In this document: in pieces, positions 17,990 through 27,050 of the stretch
How the letters are laid out: the number at the start of each line of letters is the position of its first letter
Numbering within the stretch: the first letter of the stretch is position 1
Source: UBA6168 sp041392505
GTDB lineage: Bacteria; Bacteroidota; Bacteroidia; Chitinophagales; Saprospiraceae
DNA: 64,000 nucleotides
Assembly: GCA_041392505.1 (NCBI GenBank)
Contig: JAWKLX010000041.1
Location: forward strand, 20,117 to 84,116
Reading direction: 5' to 3'
The notes under the pieces: generated by a model
Seen by the model: only the letters and a program-made list of their open reading frames with translations
What the model was told of the DNA's origin: nothing
Databases searched by the model: none
Program-made: the position numbers and the translations under genes

Positions 17990-19462
17990 TCATTTGGCTA
18001 ATTTTTTTGCCAATAAACTATTAGTCGTTTTTGGTTCAGCCTTGCCTTTTGAGGCACGCATGACTTCGCCCATGAAAAAACTAATCAAACCCTTTTTCCC
18101 GTTTTGTAAAGCTTTTACTTTGTCAGGGTTTTGGGACAAAACTTCGTCCACTATTTTTTCTATAAAACCTTCGTCAGTGCTTTGGATTAAATTCATCTTT
18201 TGTGCCAACGTCATTACTTCTTGATCGGGCTGTTTGATCATTTCTGGAAACAACCGTTGGTAGGCGATAGAAGCGGTGACTTTTCCATCCTCAATTAATT
18301 GGATAAATTCGGCCAGCCGTTTTTTTGAAATGTCAAATGCCTCAAGCGTTATATTTTCTTCCGATAAATAAGGGTTGATTTTATTGATAATTAAATTCGA
18401 AGCTGACTTAAAATGCGTTGTATAATTAATTAAATCTAAAAAATAATTCGCCGTATTTTTTTCTGTGGTTAATAATTCAGCCTCGTATTCCGACAAGCTA
18501 TATTTCGAAATAAATTCATTAAATAATTCATTCGGTAATTTAGGTAAGCTATTTTTTATTTCCTCAATTTCTTTTTCCGACAAAACAACTGGCGGTAAAT
18601 CGGGGTCTGGGAAATAGCGGTAGTCGTTGGCGTCTTCTTTATCCCGCATGGGCGTAGTGACGCCGGTGGCAGGATTGAAATTTAATGTTTCACGCGTTAC
18701 TACCCCGCCATTTTCAATTAATTCAATTTGCCGTTGCGATTCATAATTAATGGCCTGCCGGGCAAATTTCATGGAGTTGACATTTTTTATTTCGCAGCGC
18801 TCACCAAATTCCGTTGCCCCTTTTTTCCTGACAGAAACATTCACATCGCAGCGCATCGAACCTTCCTGCATATTTCCGTCCGAAATTTCCAGATAACGGG
18901 CAAGTTGGCGAATGGCTGTCATTAGTGCATCTACTTCCTCGCCGGAACGCAGGTCCGGTTCAGTGACAATTTCCAAAAGCGGAGTGCCTGCTCTGTTCAA
19001 ATCGATCAAGGAATTATTTGGGTCGGCGTCGTGGATAGATTTCCCTGCATCTTCTTCCATGTGGATATGGTGCAGGCGGATGTATTTTTTTTCGTCACCT
19101 ACCCGTATTTCCAGACCACCACCGATACAAATCGGGTGTTTGTCTTGGGTGATCTGGTAGCCTTTTGGTAGGTCGAGATAGAAGTAATTTTTGCGGTCGA
19201 AACAATTCCGCTGGTTGATTTTACTGCCCATCGCCAAGCCAAGGCGGGTGGCGTACTCTACCTGTGCGTTGTTCAGTTTCGGCAAGGTGCCGGGGTGCCC
19301 CAACGAAATGGCGCTGACATGGGTGTTCGGTTCGGCGCCGAAGGTGATGTCATCCCCACAAAAAGCCTTGCTGCGAGTGGCAAGCTGAAGATGGATTTCG
19401 AGGCCGATGACGGTTTCGTACCCGGATAATTTATTTTCGGTTATTTCCATATTTGCCACCAT
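17990..19462 (-). CDS. gatB: Asp-tRNA(Asn)/Glu-tRNA(Gln) amidotransferase subunit B
   Basis: A 490-residue GatB. This subunit of the GatCAB complex phosphorylates and amidates mischarged Glu-tRNA(Gln) or Asp-tRNA(Asn). It has the N-terminal signature 'YETVIGLEIHLQLATRSKAFCGDD', 'GHPGTLPKLN', 'NYFYLDLPKGYQITQ', 'DLNRAGTPLLEIVTEPD', 'MRCDVNVSV' and 'KNVNSMKFARQAI', and the C-terminal YqeY-like helical tail ('FFMGEVMRASKGKAEP'). Length matches the family. The start may be 19462 or the ATG at 19450; both overlap the end of the upstream gene (stop at 19441). gatA and gatC are not in the window, as is usual for scattered gat genes. Confidence 0.95.
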   Translation of the reverse strand: MVANMEITENKLSGYETVIGLEIHLQLATRSKAFCGDDITFGAEPNTHVSAISLGHPGTLPKLNNAQVEYATRLGLAMGSKINQRNCFDRKNYFYLDLPKGYQITQDKHPICIGGGLEIRVGDEKKYIRLHHIHMEEDAGKSIHDADPNNSLIDLNRAGTPLLEIVTEPDLRSGEEVDALMTAIRQLARYLEISDGNMQEGSMRCDVNVSVRKKGATEFGERCEIKNVNSMKFARQAINYESQRQIELIENGGVVTRETLNFNPATGVTTPMRDKEDANDYRYFPDPDLPPVVLSEKEIEEIKNSLPKLPNELFNEFISKYSLSEYEAELLTTEKNTANYFLDLINYTTHFKSASNLIINKINPYLSEENITLEAFDISKKRLAEFIQLIEDGKVTASIAYQRLFPEMIKQPDQEVMTLAQKMNLIQSTDEGFIEKIVDEVLSQNPDKVKALQNGKKGLISFFMGEVMRASKGKAEPKTTNSLLAKKLAK

Positions 19463-20094
19463 TTATTTATTGGATTATTAAAATTGTTCACTTCCTGTCC
19501 ACTGTTCCTCGAATAGTAATTATCTTTTTCCTTTCTATTGTCAATAAAATCCCAACGGCCAAAATTATCATCCTGTTTCCCTGTAAGGATGATCTCTTTT
19601 TCTTCAATCCATTTTTTTATAATTACTGCTAATTCCCGTGCCTTTGGATATTGTTGATCGGTGAGTTTTTGTTTTTGTTGTGGCATTAGTTGTTCCCAAC
19701 GCAAATTCGACCCTGTATCGGGAACTGTTAATCTTAGTCCACAACTTAATCCCAAGTCGCTTAAAAAAGAATATCCATCACAGGAGAGTTGGTAGATTCT
19801 GATTATTGAATTCGCAGCGTTATTGTCCTTATTAATAATAGAGTCCAATAATGCATTCATTTTAATGGTTTCTAATTTTCCGTAGTCTATATATTTTACA
19901 AGTATTTTTTCTAGATTATAAAAACTTTGAGTTGTCTGATAATTCAAAGAAATTAAATATAGATAATCATCTTCTTGCATTTCTTTTTTCAAAAAATCAG
20001 AGTCGTAAACCCACTGCTCAAAATCCAGCATGGATATCTTTTTCAATTTTAGTTTGAAAAATTGATCTTCAATATTTGTAAGAGAGATTTTCAT
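19441..20094 (-). CDS. Hypothetical protein, possibly immunity-like
   Basis: About 217 residues from the ATG at 20094 (a TTG three codons earlier is possible). No signal peptide or membrane segment. The N-terminal pattern 'LDFEQWVYDSDFLKKEMQEDDYLYLISLNY' resembles small proteins often seen in Bacteroidota and Firmicutes near polymorphic toxins, where an L-x-x-F-E-x-W-hY helix is followed by an acidic 'DxYLxLISLNY' segment. The C-terminus is Asn/Trp rich (FNNPINKWWQIWK). It sits between purH and gatB on the same strand, overlapping gatB, and no toxin gene is nearby. Function unknown; the immunity suggestion is weak. Confidence 0.5.
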   Translation of the reverse strand: MKISLTNIEDQFFKLKLKKISMLDFEQWVYDSDFLKKEMQEDDYLYLISLNYQTTQSFYNLEKILVKYIDYGKLETIKMNALLDSIINKDNNAANSIIRIYQLSCDGYSFLSDLGLSCGLRLTVPDTGSNLRWEQLMPQQKQKLTDQQYPKARELAVIIKKWIEEKEIILTGKQDDNFGRWDFIDNRKEKDNYYSRNSGQEVNNFNNPINKWWQIWK

Positions 20095-20142
20095 TGTTGA
20101 CAAATGAAAACGGGTGTGTTATTTAATCTTCATTTTGTTTTA

Positions 20143-21663
20143 TCAATGCTTAAAATGCCTAGTCCCTGTCAGCACCATCGCCATTCCATGCGCATCGCAA
20201 TAATCGATGCTTTCTTGGTCCTTGATCGAGCCACCGGGCTGTGTCACTGCTTTGATGCCTTCCTTATCGGCGATCTCCACGCAATCGGGGAAAGGGAAAA
20301 AGGCGTCGGAACCCATCACAGCCCCTTCGAGGTCGAAACCGAAAGCCTTGGCTTTGGCGATGGCTTGTTTCAGCGCATCCACTCGGCTTGTTTGGCCACA
20401 TCCCATACCGATGAGTTGTTGGTTTTTTACCAAGGCGATTCCGTTCGACTTTAGGTGCTTCACCGCGATGTTGGCGAACAACAAATCCTTGATCTGAGCT
20501 TCCGTCGGGGCTACTTTCGTGGCTACGGTTAAATCGGTTGCGGTTTCAATTTTTAGGTCGGTGTCTTGTTCGACTACCCCGTTCAGCAAGCTGCGGAAAG
20601 ATCGGGGACGGACAAAGAAGTCTTTGATTTTCAATAAAATGCGTTTACTCTTTTTCTGCAAAAACTCCAGTGCATCAGCGTCGAAGTCAGGGGCGATGAC
20701 AACTTCATAAAATAGTTGGTCAATCTCTTCAGCGGTTGCCAAATCCAATGAGCGATTGCAAATGAAGATGCCGCCAAAGGCCGATACATTGTCACAAGCA
20801 AGCGCTGCTTTCCATGCTTCAAGAAGGGTAGGTCGACTGGCGAGGCCACAGGAGTTGGTATGTTTTAAAATGGCAAAAGTTGGTTCGGCGTCTTTGAATT
20901 CCCGCATGATCTGCACTGCTGCGTCGATGTCCACCAAGTTGTTGTAGCTGATGGCTTTGCCGCCGAGTTTCACAAACATTTTATCAAAATCGCCAAAGAA
21001 AACGCCGTTCTGGTGCGGGTTTTCCCCGTAGCGCAAAATGTCTGAACGGTGAACACTGTGCTTGAACGACAGGTCGGCAGTGCCTTCATTGAAATAATTG
21101 AAAATGGCCACATCGTAGTTGGAGGATACCTTGAATGCCCGACGGGCCAATTCTTTGCGGTCGTCGAGGCTGAGGAAGCCTTGCTTTTCTTTCAGCAAAT
21201 CCAACAGCATCGGGTATTCATCTTTGGAAGGGACACAGGCAACGTCCTTAAAATTTTTGGCGGCAGCCCGGATCAATGAAATACCTCCAATGTCAATTTT
21301 TTCGATGATGGTTGCCTCGTCGTCTGTGCTGGCGACGGTTGCCTCAAAAGGGTAGAGGTCGACAATGACGAGGTCGATTTCTGGGATTTCATATTGCGCC
21401 AATTGGGAACGGTGCGCTTCTTCCCGTCGGGCAAGGATGCCGCCGAACACCTTTGGGTGCAACGTTTTTACCCGTCCATCCAAAATAGAAGGATAGGAGG
21501 TTAGGTCTTCGACCGTTTCAACGGGAACGCCGAGCCCTTCGATATAGGTTTGCGTACCACCTGTGGAATAAATGGTGACGCCGAGTTTGTGCAGTTCGAG
21601 GATGATGTCTTCTAACCCTTCTTTGTGGTATACGGAAATGAGTGCTGATTTAAGTTTTTTCAT
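20143..21663 (-). CDS. purH: Bifunctional AICAR formyltransferase / IMP cyclohydrolase
   Basis: A 506-residue PurH catalysing the last two steps of de novo IMP synthesis (AICAR to FAICAR with 10-formyl-THF, then ring closure). The N-terminal MGS-like cyclohydrolase domain (1-~145) has 'ALISVYHKEGLEDII', 'IYSTGGTQTYI' and 'SYPSILDGRVKTLHPKVFGGIL'. The formyltransferase domain has 'LRYGENPHQNGVFFG', the catalytic 'LKHTNSCGLA' (Lys-His) and 'DAFFPFPDCVEIA'. The end 'DYCDAHGMAMVLTGTRHFKH' is typical. Complete and full length. The hypothetical gene and gatB follow on the same strand. Confidence 0.96.
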   Translation of the reverse strand: MKKLKSALISVYHKEGLEDIILELHKLGVTIYSTGGTQTYIEGLGVPVETVEDLTSYPSILDGRVKTLHPKVFGGILARREEAHRSQLAQYEIPEIDLVIVDLYPFEATVASTDDEATIIEKIDIGGISLIRAAAKNFKDVACVPSKDEYPMLLDLLKEKQGFLSLDDRKELARRAFKVSSNYDVAIFNYFNEGTADLSFKHSVHRSDILRYGENPHQNGVFFGDFDKMFVKLGGKAISYNNLVDIDAAVQIMREFKDAEPTFAILKHTNSCGLASRPTLLEAWKAALACDNVSAFGGIFICNRSLDLATAEEIDQLFYEVVIAPDFDADALEFLQKKSKRILLKIKDFFVRPRSFRSLLNGVVEQDTDLKIETATDLTVATKVAPTEAQIKDLLFANIAVKHLKSNGIALVKNQQLIGMGCGQTSRVDALKQAIAKAKAFGFDLEGAVMGSDAFFPFPDCVEIADKEGIKAVTQPGGSIKDQESIDYCDAHGMAMVLTGTRHFKH

Positions 21664-22260
21664 ATCGTTTGGTCAAACGGTTTATCGGTCTAATGGTGCT
21701 ACTGAGGAACAGCTTTTAGCAGGTAAATGGTGAAAAAAAAAACTTTACACCAAAATACTGCGAAACCGTTACACCGATTTTTTCCGCTGAATTCTGATTT
21801 ATAAAAAATATTGTTTTTTGAAAAAGAGGCGCAAAGGTAAAGTTTAGTGCAGAGAGATGAGAGCAGCAAACTAAGTGCTTTTAAAACTGATCCATTGTTG
21901 TTGGGAACTTTGCCTGATTTTAGAAACCTGACTTTTAGGATAACTTGGTTGGAATGGGAATTCGCAATAGGGTTTCTTTGTAACTGTAAATGGTAAAATA
22001 AAAAGCTGATTAAAGGGTAAATAAAATTTGAAAGTTGAGGCATTGATTCGTTCTCGTTACCCTCTTTCTAATTTTTTAAACACCTGGTGCCTTGATGCCC
22101 AAATCCTTACCCCGCCAAAAGCACGCTCTTCTAATTTTTTGTTTGGACTCCAGATATTAATTGCTGTGAAAACTTTGGGACTATTTCATACAGGATTTAT
22201 ACGGCCTGCTTGCCTTGTGTAAGTGGGCCGTTTTTAATGGCCCCGGTTAACGAATCTTGC
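21664..22260. other. Intergenic region without a supported gene
   Basis: About 600 bp between purH and the TetR gene, both on the minus strand. Short frames here lack recognisable features. A weak stem followed by Ts (ACGGCC / GGCCGT, 22201-22236) might be a plus-strand terminator. The purH promoter should be in the right-hand part of this stretch or just upstream of its start. Confidence 0.4.
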
Positions 22261-22935
22261 TTACTGCGTCAATCGGAAAATGAAATATTCCATCATCTGC
22301 TCCAATTCCTCCGTGTTTTCCTTTTCTATTTTAATATCCGTCAGGGTCGGTAAGTGTTCGGCGTAATAACTGTGGTTGTTTGCCATTTCCAGCAGGTCGC
22401 TGGCCGCAGCTTTGGGATAAGGAAAGGCTGGGTTGAGCTCTAAAATGATTCCAGATATTTTGGAGTTAAGCATTTTTAAGGTGTGGAAAAAACCTTGTTT
22501 GTTTTCTTCGTCTACTTCCTTTACATGGTAGGCTTTCGTCCCTTCAAAAATGACCAGTTGGTGCAGTGCATCCCGGTCAATATAAGCAACTGGGGTGGCC
22601 ATGCGGATCGTATCTACAATGGTCTTGATGACAATTTTTATTTTTTGTTTGGGGTCTTCCACGTTCATCGTATTGAAATCGATACGGAAGCGCACCCACT
22701 CCCAATAGTAGGAAACGAGGTAAACGAGGAGCAAGTGTTTGTTGGTAAAATAGCGGTAAATGGAGGCCTCTGTGGAGTTGATGCGGGCTGCCAGTTTTTT
22801 GAAAGTAAAGGACTCGATGCCCAGTTCATTGATGAGGGCAATGCCTTCTTGGATGATCCGTTGGCCTAAGTCGGTGGACTGTGGGTCTCGCTGATAGAGG
22901 TTTTTATTGATCGATATTTGAACGGAGATAGCCAT
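22261..22935 (-). CDS. TetR-family transcriptional regulator
   Basis: A 224-residue one-domain regulator. The N-terminal helix-turn-helix is clear: 'QRIIQEGIALINELGIESFTFKKLAARINSTEASIYRYFTNKHLLLVYLVSYYWEW' (about residues 25-80), the TetR DNA-binding signature. The remainder is an all-helical ligand-binding or dimerisation domain with no recognisable ligand class. It diverges from the inorganic-carbon genes that begin at 23271, so it is a candidate regulator of that group; the shared intergenic region is 335 bp. Whether it is a repressor, and of what effector, cannot be read from sequence. Confidence 0.85.
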   Translation of the reverse strand: MAISVQISINKNLYQRDPQSTDLGQRIIQEGIALINELGIESFTFKKLAARINSTEASIYRYFTNKHLLLVYLVSYYWEWVRFRIDFNTMNVEDPKQKIKIVIKTIVDTIRMATPVAYIDRDALHQLVIFEGTKAYHVKEVDEENKQGFFHTLKMLNSKISGIILELNPAFPYPKAAASDLLEMANNHSYYAEHLPTLTDIKIEKENTEELEQMMEYFIFRLTQ

Positions 22936-23220
22936 ATTGAATATTTAATGTTAAAATGAACTTTTCCGAAAATCATTTCAGAAATAGGAAAGATTCGTTG
23001 ACAATCAGGTAGTTAGGTCGTGTTTGGTTCGGGGGCATAATATTGAGTAAGAAAAGAAATGCCCAAGTCCTTTTTGTACTAATATGCTCCCATTCAGAAA
23101 TTGTTTCGTGCCCACTAGCTTGGCCTACTTTTTTGAAAATTGCCAATGTATTTGGGGCGGGGCATATCATCACAAGGCAAATCTAAAAAAGTAGGATCAA
23201 TTAAACATTCCATAGCCGTG

Positions 23221-23252
23221 TTTGTATTGGTAGGAGCATTGCTATATATTTG
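23221..23252 (+). promoter_or_regulatory. Candidate Bacteroidota-type promoter for the carbon island
   Basis: A TAnnTTTG-type -7 element (TATATTTG, 23245-23252) lies about 20 bp after a TTTG at 23221-23224, matching the Bacteroidota -33/-7 consensus. It ends 18 bp before the start of the small exported protein. It is the best-placed match, but the region is AT rich. Confidence 0.4.
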
Positions 23253-23270
23253 CGAAACAAAACATACTGA

Positions 23271-23588
23271 ATGTCAAAAGCCTACACATATCGTTTACCA
23301 ATCCTCCACTTGTTGCTGGCAGCTATCCTGATGATGTGTTTCTCTAGCATGTATGCTAATGACAACAATGCTTTGGTAAACAGTGGGGAAGAAGTGGAAA
23401 CGATGGAAATGAAAGATAATGTGGAAGAAGACAAAGAGTTTTCGAACTACGACCTTGATAAAGACGACGCCTTGCTATCTATTGCCTCTCCTATAATTCA
23501 AACTTCCTATTACTACTATTCTGACCAAAAAAACATGGCTCTATTCAATTGCTACCTTGGCATTGTTCTGCCTCCTCCAGAGTCTTGA
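23271..23588 (+). CDS. Small exported acidic protein of unknown function, upstream of SulP
   Basis: 105 residues. A signal peptide-like N-terminus (SKAYTYRLPILHLLLAAILMMCFSSMYAND) is followed by a strongly acidic linker ('EEVETMEMKDNVEEDKEF', 'DLDKDDALL') and a Tyr-rich end with one Cys ('TSYYYYSDQKNMALFNCYLGIVLPPPES'). No known domain. It starts just after a plausible promoter and precedes the SulP gene by 266 bp on the same strand. A second small exported protein with the same layout precedes the SulP-DabA fusion (26551-26967), so the association with SulP-type transporters is repeated in this locus. It may be a periplasmic accessory; this is inference only. Confidence 0.55.
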   Translation: MSKAYTYRLPILHLLLAAILMMCFSSMYANDNNALVNSGEEVETMEMKDNVEEDKEFSNYDLDKDDALLSIASPIIQTSYYYYSDQKNMALFNCYLGIVLPPPES

Positions 23589-23786
23589 TCCAGCCTACCT
23601 TGAATTTGATTTTGTGAAAATTTTATTTCGTATTTGGTGGAAATGAATATACAATGGTACCTCAGCCTAACTTGAATCGTTTCGATTCTATCCCAGCACC
23701 CGCTGATTTATTGTCTTAGCTATTATTCAAACTGGAATTCATCTCCACTAATTTGATTTTCTACAAATCAAATCAAACCATTTTTT

Positions 23787-23816
23787 GCTTGTCCTCCGCT
23801 CTTAGTGGGGGCAAGC
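23787..23816 (+). promoter_or_regulatory. Leader hairpin upstream of sulP
   Basis: A 10-bp stem (GCTTGTCCTC with GGGGGCAAGC, two G-U pairs) with a 10-nt loop lies 39 bp before the SulP start and is followed by AT-rich sequence rather than a clean T run. It could be a weak terminator after the small gene or an mRNA leader structure. Confidence 0.45.
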
Positions 23817-23854
23817 TATTATCTGTTTTATAATCAATTATCAAATTAGAAAAG

Positions 23855-25483
23855 ATGAATTCAACTGAAAATATATCACATGGCTTTTTGGCCAATTTAA
23901 AAAATGACCTCCCTGCCAGTTTGGTGGTCTTCTTGGTGGCTGTACCCTTATGTTTGGGCATTGCCTTGGCCTCGGGGGCACCGCTCTTTTCAGGTATCAT
24001 TTCCGGCATTATCGGGGGCATCGTTGTGGGGGCTCTTAGTGGTTCCCAGCTGGGGGTGAGCGGTCCCGCTGCCGGGTTGGCGGTGATCGTCCTGACGGCC
24101 ATCCAGGAATTGGGCAGTTTCGAAATATTTCTCGTAGCAGTGGTCATTGGTGGCGTTTTCCAATTGCTGTTGGGCTTCGCAAAGGCAGGCATTATCGGTT
24201 ATTATTTCCCATCATCCGTTATCAAGGGGATGTTGTCGGGTATCGGGATCATTATAATTTTAAAACAAATACCACATGCCTTTGGCTACGATAAAGACCC
24301 GGAAGGGGACCTTGCTTTTAGCCAGGTTGATGGGCACAACACCTTCTCCGAACTACTTTACATGCTTGATAATGTAAGCTTGGGGGCAGTTATTATTACC
24401 GTTGTTTCGATGTTTATTCTGATCTTATGGGAGCAGTCATTTATGAAGAAACAGCGGGTGTTCCAGGTTATTCAAGGGCCGCTCATTGTGGTGACGGCAG
24501 GCATCATCTTGAACCTTATTTTCCAAAAAATGGACGGCCTAGCGCTGGATGGCGAGCACATCGTAAGCATTCCTGTGGCAGGCAGCATAGCTGGTTTTTT
24601 TGACCAATTTACTTTCCCCGATTTCGGAGCAATCATGAACCCGGCTTTATGGGTTACAGGCATAACCATCGCAGTAGTGGCGAGCTTGGAGACGTTGCTC
24701 TGCCTCGAAGCAACTGACAAGCTTGACCCATACAAACGAGTGGCCCCAGCGAACCAAGAGCTGAAAGCACAAGGCATTGGCAACATCCTTTCTGGCTTGG
24801 TGGGTGGCTTGCCGATCACCCAGGTCATCGTCCGCAGTTCGACCAATATTCAGTCGGGTGGACGGACAAAAGCATCGGCCATTTTTCATGGCATCATCAT
24901 GTTGGGTTGTGCCATTGCTATTCCCCATATATTGAACCTCATCCCCTTGGCAAGTTTGGCGGCCATCCTGTTTTTGGTTGGTTACAAATTAGCAAAGCCA
25001 TCCCTCTTTAAACAAATGTATGGCCTTGGTAAAGAGCATTTTATACCATTCATGGTGACCATCATCGGTATTGTTTTCACCGACCTGCTGATGGGGATTG
25101 GGCTGGGCACTGCTGTCGCTATTTTCTTTGTACTGCTGGCCAATTACAAGAAGCCTTATTACTTTGAAGCGGAAAATCACCAACCGGGTGAGCCCATCGT
25201 TTTGAAACTTTCCGAAAATGTAACTTTCTTGAACAAAGCTGCCATTTTGCAAACGCTCAACCATTTGCCAGAAAATTCAAAAGTGGTTATCGATGCTTCC
25301 CAGTCAGTGGAAATAGACCAAGACGTGTTGGAGATAATTGAAGATTTTAAAGTGAATGCAGCTTTTAAAAACATCGATCTCCAGATCATTGAGCAGCGCA
25401 AGGATGTGCCGAATTACCCGGCGAAAGAATTGGCGAAAATGATTGCCAAGGGTAAGGGAAAGGAAGCGACAACCATTAATTAA
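23855..25483 (+). CDS. SulP-family inorganic anion transporter (candidate bicarbonate transporter)
   Basis: A 542-residue SulP/SLC26 permease. The N-terminal signature is present: 'DLPASLVVFLVAVPLCLGIALASGAPLFSGIISGIIGGIVVGALSGSQLGVSGPAAG', followed by 10-12 membrane helices, the family region 'ASLETLLCLEATDKLDPYKRVAPANQELKAQGIGNILSGLVGGLPITQVIVRSSTNIQSGGRTK', and a cytoplasmic STAS domain from about residue 430 ('NVTFLNKAAILQTLNHLPENSKVVIDASQSVEID'). SulP proteins carry sulfate, bicarbonate or other anions. A beta-carbonic anhydrase directly downstream and the DabA/DabB genes after it point to bicarbonate. Related in its transporter region to the N-terminal half of the fusion at 27139-31299. 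Confidence 0.9.
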   Translation: MNSTENISHGFLANLKNDLPASLVVFLVAVPLCLGIALASGAPLFSGIISGIIGGIVVGALSGSQLGVSGPAAGLAVIVLTAIQELGSFEIFLVAVVIGGVFQLLLGFAKAGIIGYYFPSSVIKGMLSGIGIIIILKQIPHAFGYDKDPEGDLAFSQVDGHNTFSELLYMLDNVSLGAVIITVVSMFILILWEQSFMKKQRVFQVIQGPLIVVTAGIILNLIFQKMDGLALDGEHIVSIPVAGSIAGFFDQFTFPDFGAIMNPALWVTGITIAVVASLETLLCLEATDKLDPYKRVAPANQELKAQGIGNILSGLVGGLPITQVIVRSSTNIQSGGRTKASAIFHGIIMLGCAIAIPHILNLIPLASLAAILFLVGYKLAKPSLFKQMYGLGKEHFIPFMVTIIGIVFTDLLMGIGLGTAVAIFFVLLANYKKPYYFEAENHQPGEPIVLKLSENVTFLNKAAILQTLNHLPENSKVVIDASQSVEIDQDVLEIIEDFKVNAAFKNIDLQIIEQRKDVPNYPAKELAKMIAKGKGKEATTIN

Positions 25484-25649
25484 CGCAAATCAAAAATGAG
25501 GTGGCAGGCTTGGTTGGCTGGTGTTTTTTAAAATGCTAACCAATTGATCCATGGTTTTTCATATTTTGCAAAATGAAAACGGGGCTTTGTCTTCACCTGC
25601 TATCACTCATAAACTAATCAATTACCAACTAAAAAAAAAACTACCTAAA

Positions 25650-26279
25650 ATGGACATTAACCAAATTTTTAAGAACAATAAAAAATGGATTAAGGCAAAC
25701 CTCCAAATAGACGAGAATTATTTTGAAAACCTTTCTAAAGGGCAAACTCCACCAATCCTCTATATCGGCTGTTCCGATAGCCGGGTGACTGCGGAAGAAA
25801 TGACCGGTGTAGAGCCGGGCGACATGTTCGTCCACCGCAACATCGCCAACATGGTCATCAATACCGACCTTAGTAGCCAGTCGGTCATCAACTACGCTGT
25901 TTCCCACTTAAAGGTGGACCACGTAGTTGTTTGCGGGCATTACTACTGCGGGGGGGTGAAAGCCGCCATGCAGTCGGCCGATCTTGGCATCCTCAACCCA
26001 TGGTTGCGGGGAATCCGGGATGTTTATCGCCTGCATAAAAAAGAACTCAACGCTATTCAAGATGAAGAAAAAAGGTACAAACGCTTGGTTGAGCTCAATG
26101 TGCAAGAGCAATGCATCAATGTTATCAAAACGGCCGATGTGCAGAAGGCTTACCGCAGCAGGGGGATCACAGTGCACGGTTGGGTATTCGATATCCAAAG
26201 TGGTAAATTGATCGACCTGAAAATTGATTTTCAAAAAGAAATGGAAGGCATCCGGGAAATTTATCACCTCGATGACTAA
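25650..26279 (+). CDS. Beta-class carbonic anhydrase
   Basis: A 209-residue beta-carbonic anhydrase interconverting CO2 and bicarbonate. The ATG at 25650 is chosen because the family's conserved region begins directly after it; an upstream in-frame start at 25551 would add 33 unrelated residues. Zinc ligands and the Asp/Arg dyad are all visible: Cys41-Ser-Asp43-Ser-Arg45 ('YIGCSDSRV') and His97-Tyr-Tyr-Cys100 ('VVCGHYYCGGV'). Other family marks are 'GDMFVHRNIAN' and 'GWVFDIQSGKL'. No signal peptide, so it is cytoplasmic. It lies between the SulP gene and the second transporter cluster, 166 bp after SulP, and is followed by a terminator at 26311-26348. It probably equilibrates imported bicarbonate with CO2 for carboxylases. 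Confidence 0.95.
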   Translation: MDINQIFKNNKKWIKANLQIDENYFENLSKGQTPPILYIGCSDSRVTAEEMTGVEPGDMFVHRNIANMVINTDLSSQSVINYAVSHLKVDHVVVCGHYYCGGVKAAMQSADLGILNPWLRGIRDVYRLHKKELNAIQDEEKRYKRLVELNVQEQCINVIKTADVQKAYRSRGITVHGWVFDIQSGKLIDLKIDFQKEMEGIREIYHLDD

Positions 26280-26310
26280 CCTGATTTTTTAGATTACCGC
26301 AATTTGAAAG

Positions 26311-26348
26311 AACCCAAATTTGGCTAAATGGCCGAGTTTGGGTTTTTT
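26311..26348 (+). terminator. Rho-independent terminator after carbonic anhydrase
   Basis: A stem AACCCAAA / TTTGGGTT with an internal GGC/GCC-type helper pairing is followed by TTTTTT (26343-26348). It splits the island into two transcription units, so the second small protein and the SulP-DabA fusion need their own promoter. Confidence 0.75.
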
Positions 26349-26550
26349 GATGGGCATTTCTGAAAAAAAATCTTTGCATCGTTCAGGTATATAATTGTGT
26401 GTAGATGCCTGTTTCTAAAATATAATAAGCTGTATTTAGCCGCTTTCATTTATCTGTTTCGACCCGTCGCCTCTGGTTGTGAAGTATTTGTTAATGCTAT
26501 TGCTTGGTACGGTTTTGTAGGATATGTTTGCACCCTTTTTTAAATCCGAC

Positions 26551-26967
26551 ATGAAAAGTAACAAAGCTAAAGGCTTCCTAAAAGCCTTAATTCCTTTTTC
26601 CTTTCTGACTCTGAGCTTGCTGTGCAATGCTCTTACTTATCAGGACAGCTTTGCTTCTCACGAGACTACTTTCATAAGTTGCGATGAAAACCTTTCATCA
26701 AATTGGCAACATGCCCCAATCATTAGTGGAAAAAACCCTTTCAATCGTTTGCTCGATTTTTACCTTTTAGGTATTGAGGAAGTGAACAACTTGGAAGAAA
26801 GCAATGAAGACTCAAAAGATGGAAGTTCGTTCACCGATGCCATTTTTGCCTTACGGCTCTCAGAAACAGTTTCCGCTAAAAATGCTCCTTTCGCTGTTAC
26901 TTCTTGTGTATCCTGCCAATTAGTAAAGAAATTTATCCTCTTCCATTCCTTCAAGATAGACTGCTAA
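26551..26967 (+). CDS. Small exported protein of unknown function, upstream of SulP-DabA
   Basis: About 138 residues from the ATG at 26551 (an in-frame ATG at 26524 is possible). A Lys-rich N-terminus and a hydrophobic stretch ('FLKALIPFSFLTLSLLCNALTYQDSFASHE') look like a signal peptide. An acidic segment follows ('GIEEVNNLEESNEDSKDGSSF'), and the C-terminus has a Cys pair and a final Cys ('TSCVSCQLVKKFILFHSFKIDC'). Same layout as the small protein at 23271-23588 but weakly similar in sequence. It precedes the SulP-DabA gene on the same strand. Function unknown; the C-x-x-C could bind metal or be redox active. Confidence 0.5.
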   Translation: MKSNKAKGFLKALIPFSFLTLSLLCNALTYQDSFASHETTFISCDENLSSNWQHAPIISGKNPFNRLLDFYLLGIEEVNNLEESNEDSKDGSSFTDAIFALRLSETVSAKNAPFAVTSCVSCQLVKKFILFHSFKIDC

Positions 26968-27050
26968 TCCAGCCCTTTTCCCTTTTCTGTTTAATCATGT
27001 TGTCCCTGGTTGGGCTGACGCATTTTTCACGTCCCCTATATCAAGTTGAA

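Noticed and set aside
21699..22043. 114-codon minus-strand frame after purH
   Set aside because: No domain, no signal peptide, AT-rich and atypical composition; not enough to call a gene.
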